Positions 33,801 to 42,452 of a stretch of 64,000 bases of DNA are shown piece by piece (positions within the stretch are counted from its first letter, which is position 1; each line of letters opens with the position of its first letter). Below the pieces are notes generated by a model, which was not told the origin of the DNA, did no database searches, and saw nothing but the letters and a program-made list of their open reading frames with translations. The position numbers and the translations under genes were made by a program. This stretch comes from Occallatibacter gabretensis (GTDB taxonomy: Bacteria; Acidobacteriota; Terriglobia; Terriglobales; Acidobacteriaceae), in contig NZ_LAIJ01000009.1 of NCBI RefSeq assembly GCF_001449115.1, forward strand, positions 682,001 to 746,000, read 5' to 3'.

Positions 33801-36800
33801 GCCGGCGGCACCGGCGCCACCACTGCCGCAACTGCTCTCACCGGCCTCGGCGCTCAGGCCGCACTGCCCGGTGTCTCATCCAATGGAAGCAGCGGCCTCA
33901 ACGTCACCGGCAGTGTCGCCGCTTCCGCCGTCAGTTCCAATACCTCTGTCTCCAGCGCCAACAATGTCATCAGCATCATGGCGCCGCCCTACAATGCTGC
34001 CTGCAATCTGGTGCAGTTCAGTAGCGGCTCTATCAGCTTGAACTCAGCGATTCTCACGGGGGCTGGATTCACAACGGCTCTCGTCGGCCGCACGATCATC
34101 GTCTGGGGCGCCGGCGCGAACAACGGAACCACGGCCAACCCCAACTATGGACCGCTCATCACCTCAGTCGCCAGCTTCCAGGGCGCAACGCAGATTACCT
34201 TGTCCGCAACCGCATCTGCCACAGTTCCCAACAACTCGAACAATCCAAGCGGAAACTTTGAAATCGGCACGGACGATACCTCCGCCGTTCAAGCCGCCTA
34301 CAATGCAGCCGCGGCGGCCAAAGCCACACTTTTATTCCCGGCAACACAAGGGAACAACTCTTGCCTGATCGGAACCATCGATCTCAGCGCCGGCAGCAAG
34401 GTAAACAGCGCCGTGCCGATTCAGGGACAGGGCTCCGTGGCGAGTGTCGTAACCGGTCTTCCCGGCCAGGATGTCTTTCAGTGGCCGGATGGGCGCCCCA
34501 TCTCATCGAGCTACTCCTATGTCAAAGGTCTGCAGATCACTGTTGATACCAGCATAGATATCTCCGGACCCTCCGGAAGCTACTCAAACCGCGTTACCGG
34601 CTTGGCGGCAAACGGCACTGGCAGCCTCACCGCCCTCTCTGCGGCCGTTACCCCCGGCCCGGTCAACTTTACGGGAGCAGCCATCAGCACAAACATTGCC
34701 CCGGGCCCGGTCAACTTTACGGGAGCAGCCATCAGCACAAGCTCGGACGGTACCTTTGACGAGTTGACCGTTGCCACGCCCGCCACGAACGGTGGAAACT
34801 TCAATCTGCTTCCATCATGGATGGTGATCGGTCAGCCTGTCTCAATTCCCGGCATCGGCCTGAATGCCGCCATTACTTCAGTGGCGGCGGGCGCCAATGG
34901 TGCGTCTCAGGTCACCTTCGCGCCCGCCTACAGCGGAGCGGCTTCCAACCTCAACGGCACCTGGGGCGCCGGGATCGCGCCGCCCTGGTATATCGGAAAC
35001 TGCGGCTTTGCCGTCCCGGGCTCTAACGGCGCCACTATCGGCGGTCCGCAGATGATGTTTGAGGATGTCACCTTCCGCGCCGCCCCCGGCACGCCGGCAT
35101 TCGCAAACCACTCCTGCGCCATGTTTTTCCAGCAGCCGCCTTACCGCTCGCGGTTCACGCGCATCACGGCGCAGAACCTCTACTACGGATATATCGAGGC
35201 GCTGCCCACATCCAACAACCAGATCACATGGACGCCTGATACAGCCACCTATCATGACGTGGATTTCAGCACACAGATTCCCTTCGTACAGTATGCGGGA
35301 AATCACCGCATTATCGACGGACTCAACATCTATTCCGCCAATCATCCTCTCGCCCTCGGGCCCTTCTTCCTGAACGGACCGCTCAACGGTGCGGGCAACT
35401 CCACTGTGACACATCTCTATCACGAGTGCTGGAGTCCAAACAGCGGTGAGAATCAGCGCTGGCAGGGCTCACAGTGGACCATCCTCGCCGGCTCGCTGAC
35501 CCAGTGCGGCGGACCATATGTCGCATGGCAGGCAAACCAGAGCTTTGTCACGGACGTGCTCATTGGCGGACCGGCAATCGCAACGCCGGCGACTGCCGGA
35601 TTGCAACTAAGCGGCAGCGGCAACACTTTTGTAGCCGCCAACCTGGCTCTAAATGCTAACAACTCACTTACGGCACTGGTGAACGATACGGGTTACGGAA
35701 ATACCGTCACCGCCAACAACTCCAACTTTCCGCTTCTTCCTATGCGCGCCAATCTGCCGCGTTGCATTCCGGGCGAGTTCGATGGCAGCTTCCTGAGCGG
35801 ATTCGCCGGCTCGCCCTTTACTTCGCGTTGCGGTCTCGTGCTGGATTACTCCACATCGCAGGTCAACGGACCGGGCGCATCCAGCGTAAGCTATGCGCCC
35901 AGCGTTCCCGGGGACGGGAACCCGGCTCCAGGCTACTGGTATACATCCACTCCTACGGGGGCAGTAGTGCAGATCAATGCGGCCGGCGAGCCCTGGGCGG
36001 TGGGTATGCGCGTTCCACAAACCTCGCAGATGTATCTCGTGGTCGGAGGGAAGGTTAGCACGGCGGGGTCGCAGAGCTTCGTCGTGTATGACAACACGGC
36101 AGGCTCGATTGTGGCTGCATGCTCCTTTACATTCAACGCGGCCAATACCTTTTCGATCCATGGTCAAAAGGGAGCGCCGGATGCCTGCGCATTCAGCACC
36201 GCATCCGTGCCGGTGGGCGATGTCCTGATTGTGCGATATGCGCCGGCAGCTGCGCTGGGAGCGGAATCCGTCGGCTTTATGGCCTTCGTGCCAGCAGAAA
36301 CCGATCCGAAGACGCTGGCCAATGGTTCGACAGCGACAACGCAGACCACAACGGATGCTTCGACGCAGGTGGCGACAGATGCCTTCGTTCACAGCGCCAT
36401 CGCCTCGCAGACCGGCTATCAATTGACGGAATGGACCAGTGGAGGCCAGAGAAGCTCTCCGGGTGTCGCATTCTCTTCTAATCTCACCGGGCTGTACAGC
36501 TTCGTGCTTCCGGGAAGCCTCTCGGCCTCGAAGGTCAGCTACACACCTTCCGTAGCCGATGCAAGTAGCTCGGACTTCTACGACATCGGCATCTACAACG
36601 CCTCAGGCGGGCTTGTATGCCACCTCGGAAACACGCCGGGATCGATATTTGCTCCAAACACGAACACAGTGACGCTCTCCTTTACCAGCGCCTGCGGCCT
36701 GTTTGGCGGCATCCGCTACTACCTCGGCATCACGGCCAGCTCAGCAACCGCAACGTTGGCTAGCGTAGGAGCTGTCATGGTGGCCGTGGGTGGCTCCGCT

Positions 36801-36911
36801 CCATCTGTCGGCAGTTCTACAACCGGAGGAGCCTTGAACTCCGCCATCACGCCCCCGGCCGATAACTGGAGCGCCTACGTCACCATGCCGCAGATTGCGC
36901 TGCATAACTAA
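30858..36911 (+). CDS. Giant tail-fibre/pectate-lyase-like protein with apparent signal sequence
   Basis: 2017 residues from GTG 30858 (AAGAGG upstream). The ATG at 30819 is rejected because it lies in a hairpin arm. Near residue 45 a hydrophobic segment (WLTYWLLWLGMVWAAFAQG) looks like a late signal sequence. Then come tail-fibre phrases (NKAYVDQAIAAAQAS, DKHYVDGQFALAL), a first parallel beta-helix (PGTDIGAKLQACVNNLN, then GTRNVVVHGCGFQGGS), SGSGYTSAPTVTFAG, the classic fibre motif AAGGTGATTAATALTGLGAQ, and a second beta-helix (DDTSAVQAAYNAAAAAKATL). The C-terminus is a beta-rich knob. A 48-bp in-frame duplication lies at 34656-34740. It probably binds a surface polysaccharide. The terminase gene starts 25 bases after the stop. 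Confidence 0.75.
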   Translation: MHTFKRQISTDNQAIEAARPGRLRAGNSHRDRFRENLIRAGQWLTYWLLWLGMVWAAFAQGVTTTTVQGTVYLANGQPAAGTLQISWPSFTTAAGQAVAAGRTMVTIGADGFVSVNLSANQGAYPGGLFYTVIYNLSDGSVHTEYWTIPAAAQATIGGVRAQIMPAAQAVQAVNKAYVDQAIAAAQASDLTASGGTLTGPLYLSGDPTTPLQAADKHYVDGQFALALPLAGGAATGPLTAVQLGAVYQVDQFPGTDIGAKLQACVNNLNSTFGGVCDARNFPGTLTIASNVTISTPNSVIDLPCATITTSAQFIVTAGTRNVVVHGCGFQGGSTASGTQGGTVWVYTGTSNAFQIGDMTGATNTPGFYMHDININAASAGANAAGIYFERAQEVRLDGIYLNGNGNVGQMGVVLNGAGNYAGGTFIDVYINAFGIGWQLTGDNVGNFANASTFVKTHVVCPTNSGTPIVGTVGVNVIEGDGNTWSGGDVESCFTMFHLGPNAINNTVNGLRNENSTVQYQADSGSKENAVFTGGTLFTGQLIDNGSRNSFWDAFHRTANGINGDTYASQQDATLTNHLRIGTGTGNERGMENEIVTDFGARWEEGYSDAMGTGFQTWALADRINNINRVSVGQYLSTTANVVTNIVLNNGGCYTTNTPPTITISGGAGTGATAAASMAASTSLSCNGGAGFQVSSVAVSASGSGYTSAPTVTFAGTNQLTAPNSVAEIVSQGSTNNQTVMNSAGTGAIVLNGSNNAGTGGVVIGSGGATSTAIATISNTGNAQFTGSLSVNGTSLSAGTLSVKNAADTEVDYYLQPGLTATQKGSFTYKDYTGTSQWYLLKDASNNWALNSAPGNIDILKAYQNTNSGDTYLDTSNATGHIRLNYETGAGAETDIYSGGSANLDAAFQSPTAIKLPGLAATSGKYCVQVDNSGYLSNTGTACGTGTGSGGTGTINSGTNGQIAVYSSTGTTIAGVTNLSIAAGGTGATTAATALTGLGAQAALPGVSSNGSSGLNVTGSVAASAVSSNTSVSSANNVISIMAPPYNAACNLVQFSSGSISLNSAILTGAGFTTALVGRTIIVWGAGANNGTTANPNYGPLITSVASFQGATQITLSATASATVPNNSNNPSGNFEIGTDDTSAVQAAYNAAAAAKATLLFPATQGNNSCLIGTIDLSAGSKVNSAVPIQGQGSVASVVTGLPGQDVFQWPDGRPISSSYSYVKGLQITVDTSIDISGPSGSYSNRVTGLAANGTGSLTALSAAVTPGPVNFTGAAISTNIAPGPVNFTGAAISTSSDGTFDELTVATPATNGGNFNLLPSWMVIGQPVSIPGIGLNAAITSVAAGANGASQVTFAPAYSGAASNLNGTWGAGIAPPWYIGNCGFAVPGSNGATIGGPQMMFEDVTFRAAPGTPAFANHSCAMFFQQPPYRSRFTRITAQNLYYGYIEALPTSNNQITWTPDTATYHDVDFSTQIPFVQYAGNHRIIDGLNIYSANHPLALGPFFLNGPLNGAGNSTVTHLYHECWSPNSGENQRWQGSQWTILAGSLTQCGGPYVAWQANQSFVTDVLIGGPAIATPATAGLQLSGSGNTFVAANLALNANNSLTALVNDTGYGNTVTANNSNFPLLPMRANLPRCIPGEFDGSFLSGFAGSPFTSRCGLVLDYSTSQVNGPGASSVSYAPSVPGDGNPAPGYWYTSTPTGAVVQINAAGEPWAVGMRVPQTSQMYLVVGGKVSTAGSQSFVVYDNTAGSIVAACSFTFNAANTFSIHGQKGAPDACAFSTASVPVGDVLIVRYAPAAALGAESVGFMAFVPAETDPKTLANGSTATTQTTTDASTQVATDAFVHSAIASQTGYQLTEWTSGGQRSSPGVAFSSNLTGLYSFVLPGSLSASKVSYTPSVADASSSDFYDIGIYNASGGLVCHLGNTPGSIFAPNTNTVTLSFTSACGLFGGIRYYLGITASSATATLASVGAVMVAVGGSAPSVGSSTTGGALNSAITPPADNWSAYVTMPQIALHN
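34656..34740 (+). repeat. In-frame 48-bp tandem duplication in the fibre gene
   Basis: Two 37-base copies at 34656-34692 and 34704-34740, spaced 48 bases (16 codons), giving PGPVNFTGAAIST twice. The copies are identical over these 37 bases, so the event is recent. Confidence 0.92.
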
Positions 36912-36936
36912 ACGGCTGGAAACAAGGGAGCTGAGC

Positions 36937-38460
36937 ATGAATGTCGAAGAGCCCATACTGGGGGCAGAAAGCTGGACGCGGGAGGATCTTGCGCAGGTAG
37001 GCAAGATCCTGGACCGCAGTCCGGCCCATCTGCAAGGACGGACAGTATGCATGGAGTTGGCCGAGCAGCTGCTGTTCGTCCGCACCAAGGACGGACGCAC
37101 GAGGCCGCTGCGCGCCAATGCCGTGCAGCAGATCTTCGAGCAGCGTCGCGGCCAGCGCAACATTGTCCTCAAAGCCCGGCAAATGGGGCTGACAACATGG
37201 ACCGCCGCGCGGTTCTTTCTCAAGACCATCACTCACCCGGGAGCCATGACTGTACAGGTAGCGCATGCGCAGGATGCCGCCGAGGAAATTTTTCGCATGG
37301 TGCACCGGTTTCTGGACTGGCTGCCGGACGAACTCCGCGAAGGACCTCTCAGAACTTCGCGGCAGAATGCTCGGCAGATCGTCTTTCCGGAGATTGACTC
37401 GCAATACCGCGTTGTCTCAGCAGGCGACCGTAACGCCGGACGCGGATGGACGATTCAGAACCTGCACTGCTCGGAGCTGGCGCGCTGGCCGCTCAATCCG
37501 GCGGAGATTCTCGCCGGGCTGCGGGCTGCGCTCGCACCGGGCGCGGAGGTGATTCTCGAGTCCACGCCGGAAGGTACAGGCGGATGTTTTTACGAGGAAT
37601 GGAAGAAGGCCGATGAGACAGGCACAGTGCGACACTTCTTTCCCTGGTGGATGGAAGCCCGTTATCGCGGAACTGCCGTAGATCTGGCTTCTCTCACAGA
37701 AGAAGAGAACAAATTGATAGAGCTTCACGGTCTGGATCTTGAACAGATTGGCTACCGCAGGCATCTGCGTGCCAGTTTTCACGGACTGGCGCAGCAGGAA
37801 TATGCGGAGGACGCCGAAAGCTGTTTTCTGGCGAGCGGTGAATCGATCTTCGAGCGCGAACCATTGGAACGGCGCATTCTCGATGTACCCGAGCCGATGG
37901 AGACACGGTGCAATGGAGAGCTTCGCATCTGGCTTCCGGCCGTGCGTGGCAGAAGGTATCTGGTGGCAGTTGATCCCGCGGGCGGCGGCAGCGAAGGAGA
38001 CTACTCCGCGGCGCAGGTGATCGATATGGAAACAGGAATGCAATGTGCGGAGTTCGCTGCACACATGGGCGGCTTTGAGCTGGCGCAGAAGGTGAAGGAG
38101 CTGGCCTGCGAATATAACCAGGCATGGTTGGCTGTCGAACGCAACAACCACGGTAGCGGCATTTTGGCGCTGCTTGAAACCGTCTGCACATATCGCAACA
38201 TTTTCCGGCAGAGCGGACAGATGGGATGGTTGACCAGCTCCGTGAGCCGGCCTGCGATGCTGTCCCGATTGAACGCCGCGCTGGTGGAAAAGCCGGAGCT
38301 GTTCATGAGCCGGGAGCTGCTGGCCGAGTGCCGAACCTTTGTGCGGCTTCCCGACGGCAACACCGGCGCACGCGCCGGAACGCACGACGATCGCGTGATG
38401 GCAATGGCGATTGGGCTCGCTGCCCGCGCGGAGATGCTGGAAGGAGGGAACAGAAACTGA
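36937..38460 (+). CDS. Phage terminase large subunit
   Basis: 507 residues from ATG 36937 with GGGAG upstream. The ATPase part has a Walker A-like loop IVLKARQMGLTTW (about 76-88) and a Walker B region NLHCSELARWP. ESTPEGTGGCFYEEW is the coupling-motif region. The nuclease part has YLVAVDPAGGGSEGDYSAAQVID, WLAVERNNHGSGIL and GTHDDRVMAMAIG, supplying the three acidic metal ligands. It packages DNA through the portal. All key residues appear intact, so the protein may be active. No small terminase gene is seen upstream. Confidence 0.93.
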   Translation: MNVEEPILGAESWTREDLAQVGKILDRSPAHLQGRTVCMELAEQLLFVRTKDGRTRPLRANAVQQIFEQRRGQRNIVLKARQMGLTTWTAARFFLKTITHPGAMTVQVAHAQDAAEEIFRMVHRFLDWLPDELREGPLRTSRQNARQIVFPEIDSQYRVVSAGDRNAGRGWTIQNLHCSELARWPLNPAEILAGLRAALAPGAEVILESTPEGTGGCFYEEWKKADETGTVRHFFPWWMEARYRGTAVDLASLTEEENKLIELHGLDLEQIGYRRHLRASFHGLAQQEYAEDAESCFLASGESIFEREPLERRILDVPEPMETRCNGELRIWLPAVRGRRYLVAVDPAGGGSEGDYSAAQVIDMETGMQCAEFAAHMGGFELAQKVKELACEYNQAWLAVERNNHGSGILALLETVCTYRNIFRQSGQMGWLTSSVSRPAMLSRLNAALVEKPELFMSRELLAECRTFVRLPDGNTGARAGTHDDRVMAMAIGLAARAEMLEGGNRN

Positions 38461-38511
38461 TCACTGTACGCTAGAATCAGTCAAATCCTACAACGTGAAA
38501 CAGGAGCGATT

Positions 38512-39381
38512 TTGGCGGTAGATGCAGTACAGCATATCCGGCGTATGCGCGGCGGCGCACAGGGGCAGTTGATGCTGGGCGAAGACGGTCACGTGTATGT
38601 TGTCAAGTTCCAGAACAACCCGCAACACACGCGGGTGTTGGCCAATGAGTTTCTGGCCACGCGCCTCGCCAGGGCAATCGGACTAACGACGCCCCAGGCG
38701 GATCTGATTGATGTATCGGAGTGGCTGATTGAGAACACGCCTGAACTGGAGATGGACCTTGGACGCAGCCGGGAGCGGTGCAAGCCAGGCCTGCACTTCG
38801 GCTCGCGTTTCGCCGGCGGATTGATGCCAGGCCAGGTTGTCGATTATCTGCCGGAGGAACAGCTGGCCGAGGTAAAGAACATCGAGGAGTTCGCTGGAGT
38901 TCTGGCGCTGGATAAATGGACCGGCAACGCCAACGGCCGTCAGGCCGTCTTTGTAAGAAAACAGCGTGAGCGAAGATATACGGCACATTTTATCGATTTC
39001 GGATATTGCTTTCATGCAGGGGAATGGCGCTTTGAAGATCTGCCGCTGCGTGGTATCTACTATCGCAACGTGGTTTACAGGGAAGTGCGTGGATGGGAGT
39101 CTTTCGACAAATGGTTGTCCCGGATCGAGAAGCTCTCCGAAGATGTGGTGTGGGAAGCAGTCAATGAGATTCCGCATGAGTGGTACGGCGGAAATATCTC
39201 CGAGTTGGAGGCTCTGGTTGAAAAGCTGCTTGCGCGGCGCGGAAAGATACGCGAGTTGATCGAGGCGTTCGGGAACTCCGACCGTCAGCCATTTCCGAAT
39301 TGGGGTCTCGGCGATAAATTCGCTGCCAAAGACTGGAACGATTCGCGCTGGGAAGCTAGCATCGAAGGCAGAGTGAACTAG
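38512..39381 (+). CDS. HipA-like kinase
   Basis: 289 residues from TTG 38512, supported by AGGAG five bases upstream. The kinase signatures are VYVVKFQNNPQHTRVLANEFLATRLARAIGL (Lys32), LALDKWTGNANGRQAVF (Asp134 and Asn139/141) and HFIDFGYCF (DFG at 162-164). This is the HipA_2-type kinase domain without the N-terminal HipA dock. Its usual neighbour is a DUF3037 protein, which follows 37 bases downstream. HipA kinases phosphorylate a translation factor such as Glu-tRNA synthetase; the target here is unknown. Its position between terminase and portal is odd. Confidence 0.9.
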   Translation: MAVDAVQHIRRMRGGAQGQLMLGEDGHVYVVKFQNNPQHTRVLANEFLATRLARAIGLTTPQADLIDVSEWLIENTPELEMDLGRSRERCKPGLHFGSRFAGGLMPGQVVDYLPEEQLAEVKNIEEFAGVLALDKWTGNANGRQAVFVRKQRERRYTAHFIDFGYCFHAGEWRFEDLPLRGIYYRNVVYREVRGWESFDKWLSRIEKLSEDVVWEAVNEIPHEWYGGNISELEALVEKLLARRGKIRELIEAFGNSDRQPFPNWGLGDKFAAKDWNDSRWEASIEGRVN

Positions 39382-39418
39382 GCTGGAACGAATGAGAGCA
39401 GGGTGAACTAAGGAGACG

Positions 39419-40258
39419 ATGGCGTCTGGAAGGCCAAGACGAAACTGTGAGTTTCAGCTGCTCCGATACGTACCGGATGCGGTCCGAAACGAGTTTGTGC
39501 ATATCGGCGTGATTCTGCGCGAGCCCGGAACCGGCGAACCGGTTCAGGTCCGTTTTACACGCGATTGGCGCCGAGTGCGTTGTCTCGACCCGGAGGCCGA
39601 CACGGCAATGCTGGAAGGCATGGAAAACGAGCTGCGCCGAACGTTGAGCGCAGAGCCGGAAGGCAAGCTGAAGCAGATTCTCTCCGAGTCGCTTTCGCTA
39701 AATGTGCAGATGACCGAACCGAAAGGGTATCTGGCAGAAAGCTTGCCCGCAGGAGTAGAAGAGCTAATGCGGCTGTATGTTGAACCGCCGCCGCGCGAGC
39801 GAGTTTCGAAGCTCCGCGGGCGCAGCGCGATTCAGGCCGCGATGCGCGGCGAGTTCGAACGTGCCGGCGTGTGGGAGCTAATGCGGAAACAGATTCGCGC
39901 CTCCGAATACACGCGTCCCGGAGACCCGCTTCGCATCGATGCGGGCTACCGGCCGAATGGAATCATCCGCATGTTTCATGCGGTAAGCCTGGAGCCAGGC
40001 GTGGAGATGGCGAAAGTGCTGGCCTTTTCGGCAGCCGGATTGCGGGCAGGAGTCGAGCGCATCGAGAAGGCGTCGCTCGAGCTGACTGCAATTATCGAGC
40101 CTGCAGCAAAGGTTAGAGCAACAGAAGATGAGCCGGAGCGGCTGGAGCTGTACCGCTTTGGAGTGGAAACCATGGAGGAGCACAGCATTCGTGTGCTAAC
40201 CACCTCGGATCTGGGCCGCGTGGCGGAAACAGCGCGGAGAGAATTGCGCGTAGGATAA
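39419..40258 (+). CDS. DUF3037-family protein, partner of the HipA-like kinase
   Basis: 279 residues. The family start is present: CEFQLLRYVPDAVRNEFVHIGVILREPGTGEPVQVRFTRDW. The remainder is mixed alpha/beta with a Glu/Arg-rich surface. DUF3037 genes commonly sit beside HipA_2 kinases, and the pair is often found in defence or accessory loci; the biochemical role is not known. GGAG is about 5 bases before the ATG. A palindrome and AT-rich stretch follow the stop codon before the portal gene. Confidence 0.85.
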   Translation: MASGRPRRNCEFQLLRYVPDAVRNEFVHIGVILREPGTGEPVQVRFTRDWRRVRCLDPEADTAMLEGMENELRRTLSAEPEGKLKQILSESLSLNVQMTEPKGYLAESLPAGVEELMRLYVEPPPRERVSKLRGRSAIQAAMRGEFERAGVWELMRKQIRASEYTRPGDPLRIDAGYRPNGIIRMFHAVSLEPGVEMAKVLAFSAAGLRAGVERIEKASLELTAIIEPAAKVRATEDEPERLELYRFGVETMEEHSIRVLTTSDLGRVAETARRELRVG

Positions 40259-40297
40259 TACGCGTCGGTCCAGGACGAGAAAAATAATCGCAAAATA

Positions 40298-40313
40298 TGC
40301 AAAATAGTTTGCA
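40298..40313. promoter_or_regulatory. Operator-like palindrome between DUF3037 and portal genes
   Basis: TGCAAAATAGTTTGCA is a 6+4+6 perfect inverted repeat, preceded by a direct repeat GCAAAATA. It lies in an AT-rich patch unlike its surroundings, about 190 bases before the portal start, and could bind a small repressor. Confidence 0.55.
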
Positions 40314-40419
40314 CATAATTATCAAGTTTTCTGCTAGCATTGTTTTTGTAAATGAGAGGAGCTGAAGACGGCAGCGCGGATCGCGCTGAACGGAACAGGC
40401 TCTGACAATCGGATTTCGC

Positions 40420-40455
40420 AAAAGGCATGGCCTCAGGGTCATGCCTTTTCGTTTT
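40420..40455 (+). terminator. Hairpin with T run directly before the portal gene
   Basis: AAAAGGCATG (40420-40429) pairs perfectly with CATGCCTTTT (40440-40449), followed by CGTTTTT. It overlaps the first possible ATG (40441), so the portal start is taken as 40489. Confidence 0.8.
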
Positions 40456-40488
40456 TATGCCTTGAATACAAGGCGGGAGAAGAGGACC

Positions 40489-41778
40489 ATGCGCGTGAAA
40501 ATGGGAGAACAACTGAAGCAGATCTGGCGCCAGGCGACGAGCGGCGGGGCGAGCCGCGAAACACTGGAGGCGAGCGCTGGTTCCGCCGATGCAGCACGCA
40601 AGACGCTGGCGCTGCCTTCAATCCTGAGCCCCTTGATTGGAAGCGGGCGACTTTCAGGACAGCACCTTCCCAAGCCCACCCCGGCCAATCTGCGCCGTTT
40701 TGCGGAGACGCCGGTAGTGCGGCGCGCCATCAACGTAATCAAGGATCGGATCGCTGCCATGGACTGGAATGTGCGCATGCGGCGTGGTGTGCAGCTAGAG
40801 AAGGTGGCCTATGTCGAGCGCAAGTTGCGAGCGCTCCGCCGTGTGCTCGAAGAGCCGAACGCCACTGATAGCTTTCGCACACTCATCGAGCAGGTCATCG
40901 AGGACGCGCTCACAGGCGGCTACGGCGCCATCGAGATGGAGACCACTGACGAGCCCGAGCGCCCTGCAATGCTCTGGCCCGTCGATGGGGCATCGATCCG
41001 CATCAACGCCAGGTGGGACGGCGATCCCGAGACGCCGCGCTATGCACAGGTCGCCCTCGGCCAGGTACCTACGAACGCTGTGGATCTGCTCGACAGCCAA
41101 CTCATGTACATCCGCATGAACCCTCGCAGCTTTACGCCCTTCGGGCTTGGGCCGCTCGAAGTTGCTTTCGAGACTGTCAACGAATTTCTCTCCGCGCATC
41201 GCTTCGCGGGCAAGCTGGCCGCGAATGCCGTGGCACAGTATGCGATCTGGCTCAATGAGGCCACACCACAGCAGCACGACCGGCTCATTCGCTGGTGGCA
41301 AGACGAGATCGAAGGCACGGGCCGCGTACCTGTGCTCTCGACTGAGCAGAAGCCCGAGGTGCTTCGCTTCGCGCAGGGCACCGATGCTGATCTGCGTCTC
41401 GCTTGGCAGGAGTTCCTCATTCGCATGGTGGCGAATGCGTTTGGGATTTCACCGCTGATGCTCGGACTCGAAGCGGATGTGAATCAATCGACCGCCTCTG
41501 AGATGGCCGACGAAGCCTTCCGGGGTGCGATACAACCACTGGCCACGCTTATCGCGCAGCACATCACGCGCGATCTCTTTGACAAGTGCATTGGCTGGCG
41601 GGAATTTGAATTTGTCTTCAACGATTTGAGCGCGCGCGACGAGCAGACCGAACTGCAGGTACAGGTACAGCTTCTGCAGGCCGGTGTGCTCACAGTAGAT
41701 GAAGTGCGCGCCATGCGGGGGCTTGGGCCGCTCCCGCAGAAAGGGGAGCCGAACTTGGCAGCGGTTTCCCATGACTGA
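40489..41778 (+). CDS. Phage portal protein
   Basis: 429 residues from ATG 40489 with AGAGGA upstream. Family landmarks: NLRRFAETPVVRRAINVIKDRIAAMDWNV, EDALTGGYGAIEME, YIRMNPRSFTPFGLGPLEVAFETVNEFLSAHRF and LRLAWQEFLIRMVANAFGISPLMLGLEADVNQSTASEMADEAFRGAIQPL. These are typical of the HK97/SPP1-like portal that forms the 12-fold DNA gate and binds the terminase. The length is normal. It follows the HipA/DUF3037 insertion. Confidence 0.92.
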   Translation: MRVKMGEQLKQIWRQATSGGASRETLEASAGSADAARKTLALPSILSPLIGSGRLSGQHLPKPTPANLRRFAETPVVRRAINVIKDRIAAMDWNVRMRRGVQLEKVAYVERKLRALRRVLEEPNATDSFRTLIEQVIEDALTGGYGAIEMETTDEPERPAMLWPVDGASIRINARWDGDPETPRYAQVALGQVPTNAVDLLDSQLMYIRMNPRSFTPFGLGPLEVAFETVNEFLSAHRFAGKLAANAVAQYAIWLNEATPQQHDRLIRWWQDEIEGTGRVPVLSTEQKPEVLRFAQGTDADLRLAWQEFLIRMVANAFGISPLMLGLEADVNQSTASEMADEAFRGAIQPLATLIAQHITRDLFDKCIGWREFEFVFNDLSARDEQTELQVQVQLLQAGVLTVDEVRAMRGLGPLPQKGEPNLAAVSHD

Positions 41779-41904
41779 CAGCCGGTCGCCATCTTCGCCG
41801 GTGGATACAGGGTACAGGGAGCGGCGGAGATGCGACCGGCTGCAGTTGAAGCAATACAGCAACAAAAATAACTGCCGGAAGTCCGGCGGACCGCGGGGAA
41901 ATAC

Positions 41905-42435
41905 ATGAGATTGGAAGCAATGGCACTGAGGATCCCTCCCGTTGAAGGCCACCCTAACCGGGTTCCCTTCGAAGGAGTTCTCACTATCGTGAATCAACCA
42001 AGTGACCAGGCGCCTTCGGGCGCGCGCGGTCATCGTGTCATGCTCACGCATGCGGCAGCGGAAAAAGCGCTTGCCTCATTGCTGGGCATGGCCGTGGATT
42101 ACCGTCCCGGCTGGGACGGCCACGATGCGAGGCGCAAGATCGGCGTCATCACAGAGGCTACCCTGGCGGGCAATCGAATTATCGTGAGCGGCTACCTCTA
42201 TGCAAGGGACTTCCCCGATGTAGCAGAGGCGATTGAAGCGCAAACACCCACCGCGCTCGGTATGAGCTATGAACTGGCGGATGCGCGCGTGGACGATATG
42301 CGTGCCGAAGTCTGGAAGCTCACACGCGTCACCTTTACTGGCGCGGCGATTTTACTGCGGGAGAAGGCGGCATACCGTGCTACCAGCTTCCGTATGAAGA
42401 AGGAGAAGCCGGAGCGCGCTTCCAAAGTGGCGTAA
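41905..42435 (+). CDS. Putative prohead protease
   Basis: 176 residues. RKIGVITEATLAGNRIIVSGYLYARDFPDVAEAIEAQTPTALGMSYEL has the layout of caudoviral prohead (Clp-like) proteases, with His in GWDGHDARR and Ser in GMSYEL as the likely pair. The position between portal and capsid genes agrees. The active-site reading is by context and not certain. A 126-base gap without recognisable genes separates it from the portal gene. Confidence 0.7.
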   Translation: MRLEAMALRIPPVEGHPNRVPFEGVLTIVNQPSDQAPSGARGHRVMLTHAAAEKALASLLGMAVDYRPGWDGHDARRKIGVITEATLAGNRIIVSGYLYARDFPDVAEAIEAQTPTALGMSYELADARVDDMRAEVWKLTRVTFTGAAILLREKAAYRATSFRMKKEKPERASKVA

Positions 42436-42452
42436 CTGCTTCTTCTTTCTCT

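Noticed and set aside
40441..40488. Upstream ATG of the portal gene
   Set aside because: It lies inside the 3' arm of a hairpin with a T run; ATG 40489 has AGAGGA.
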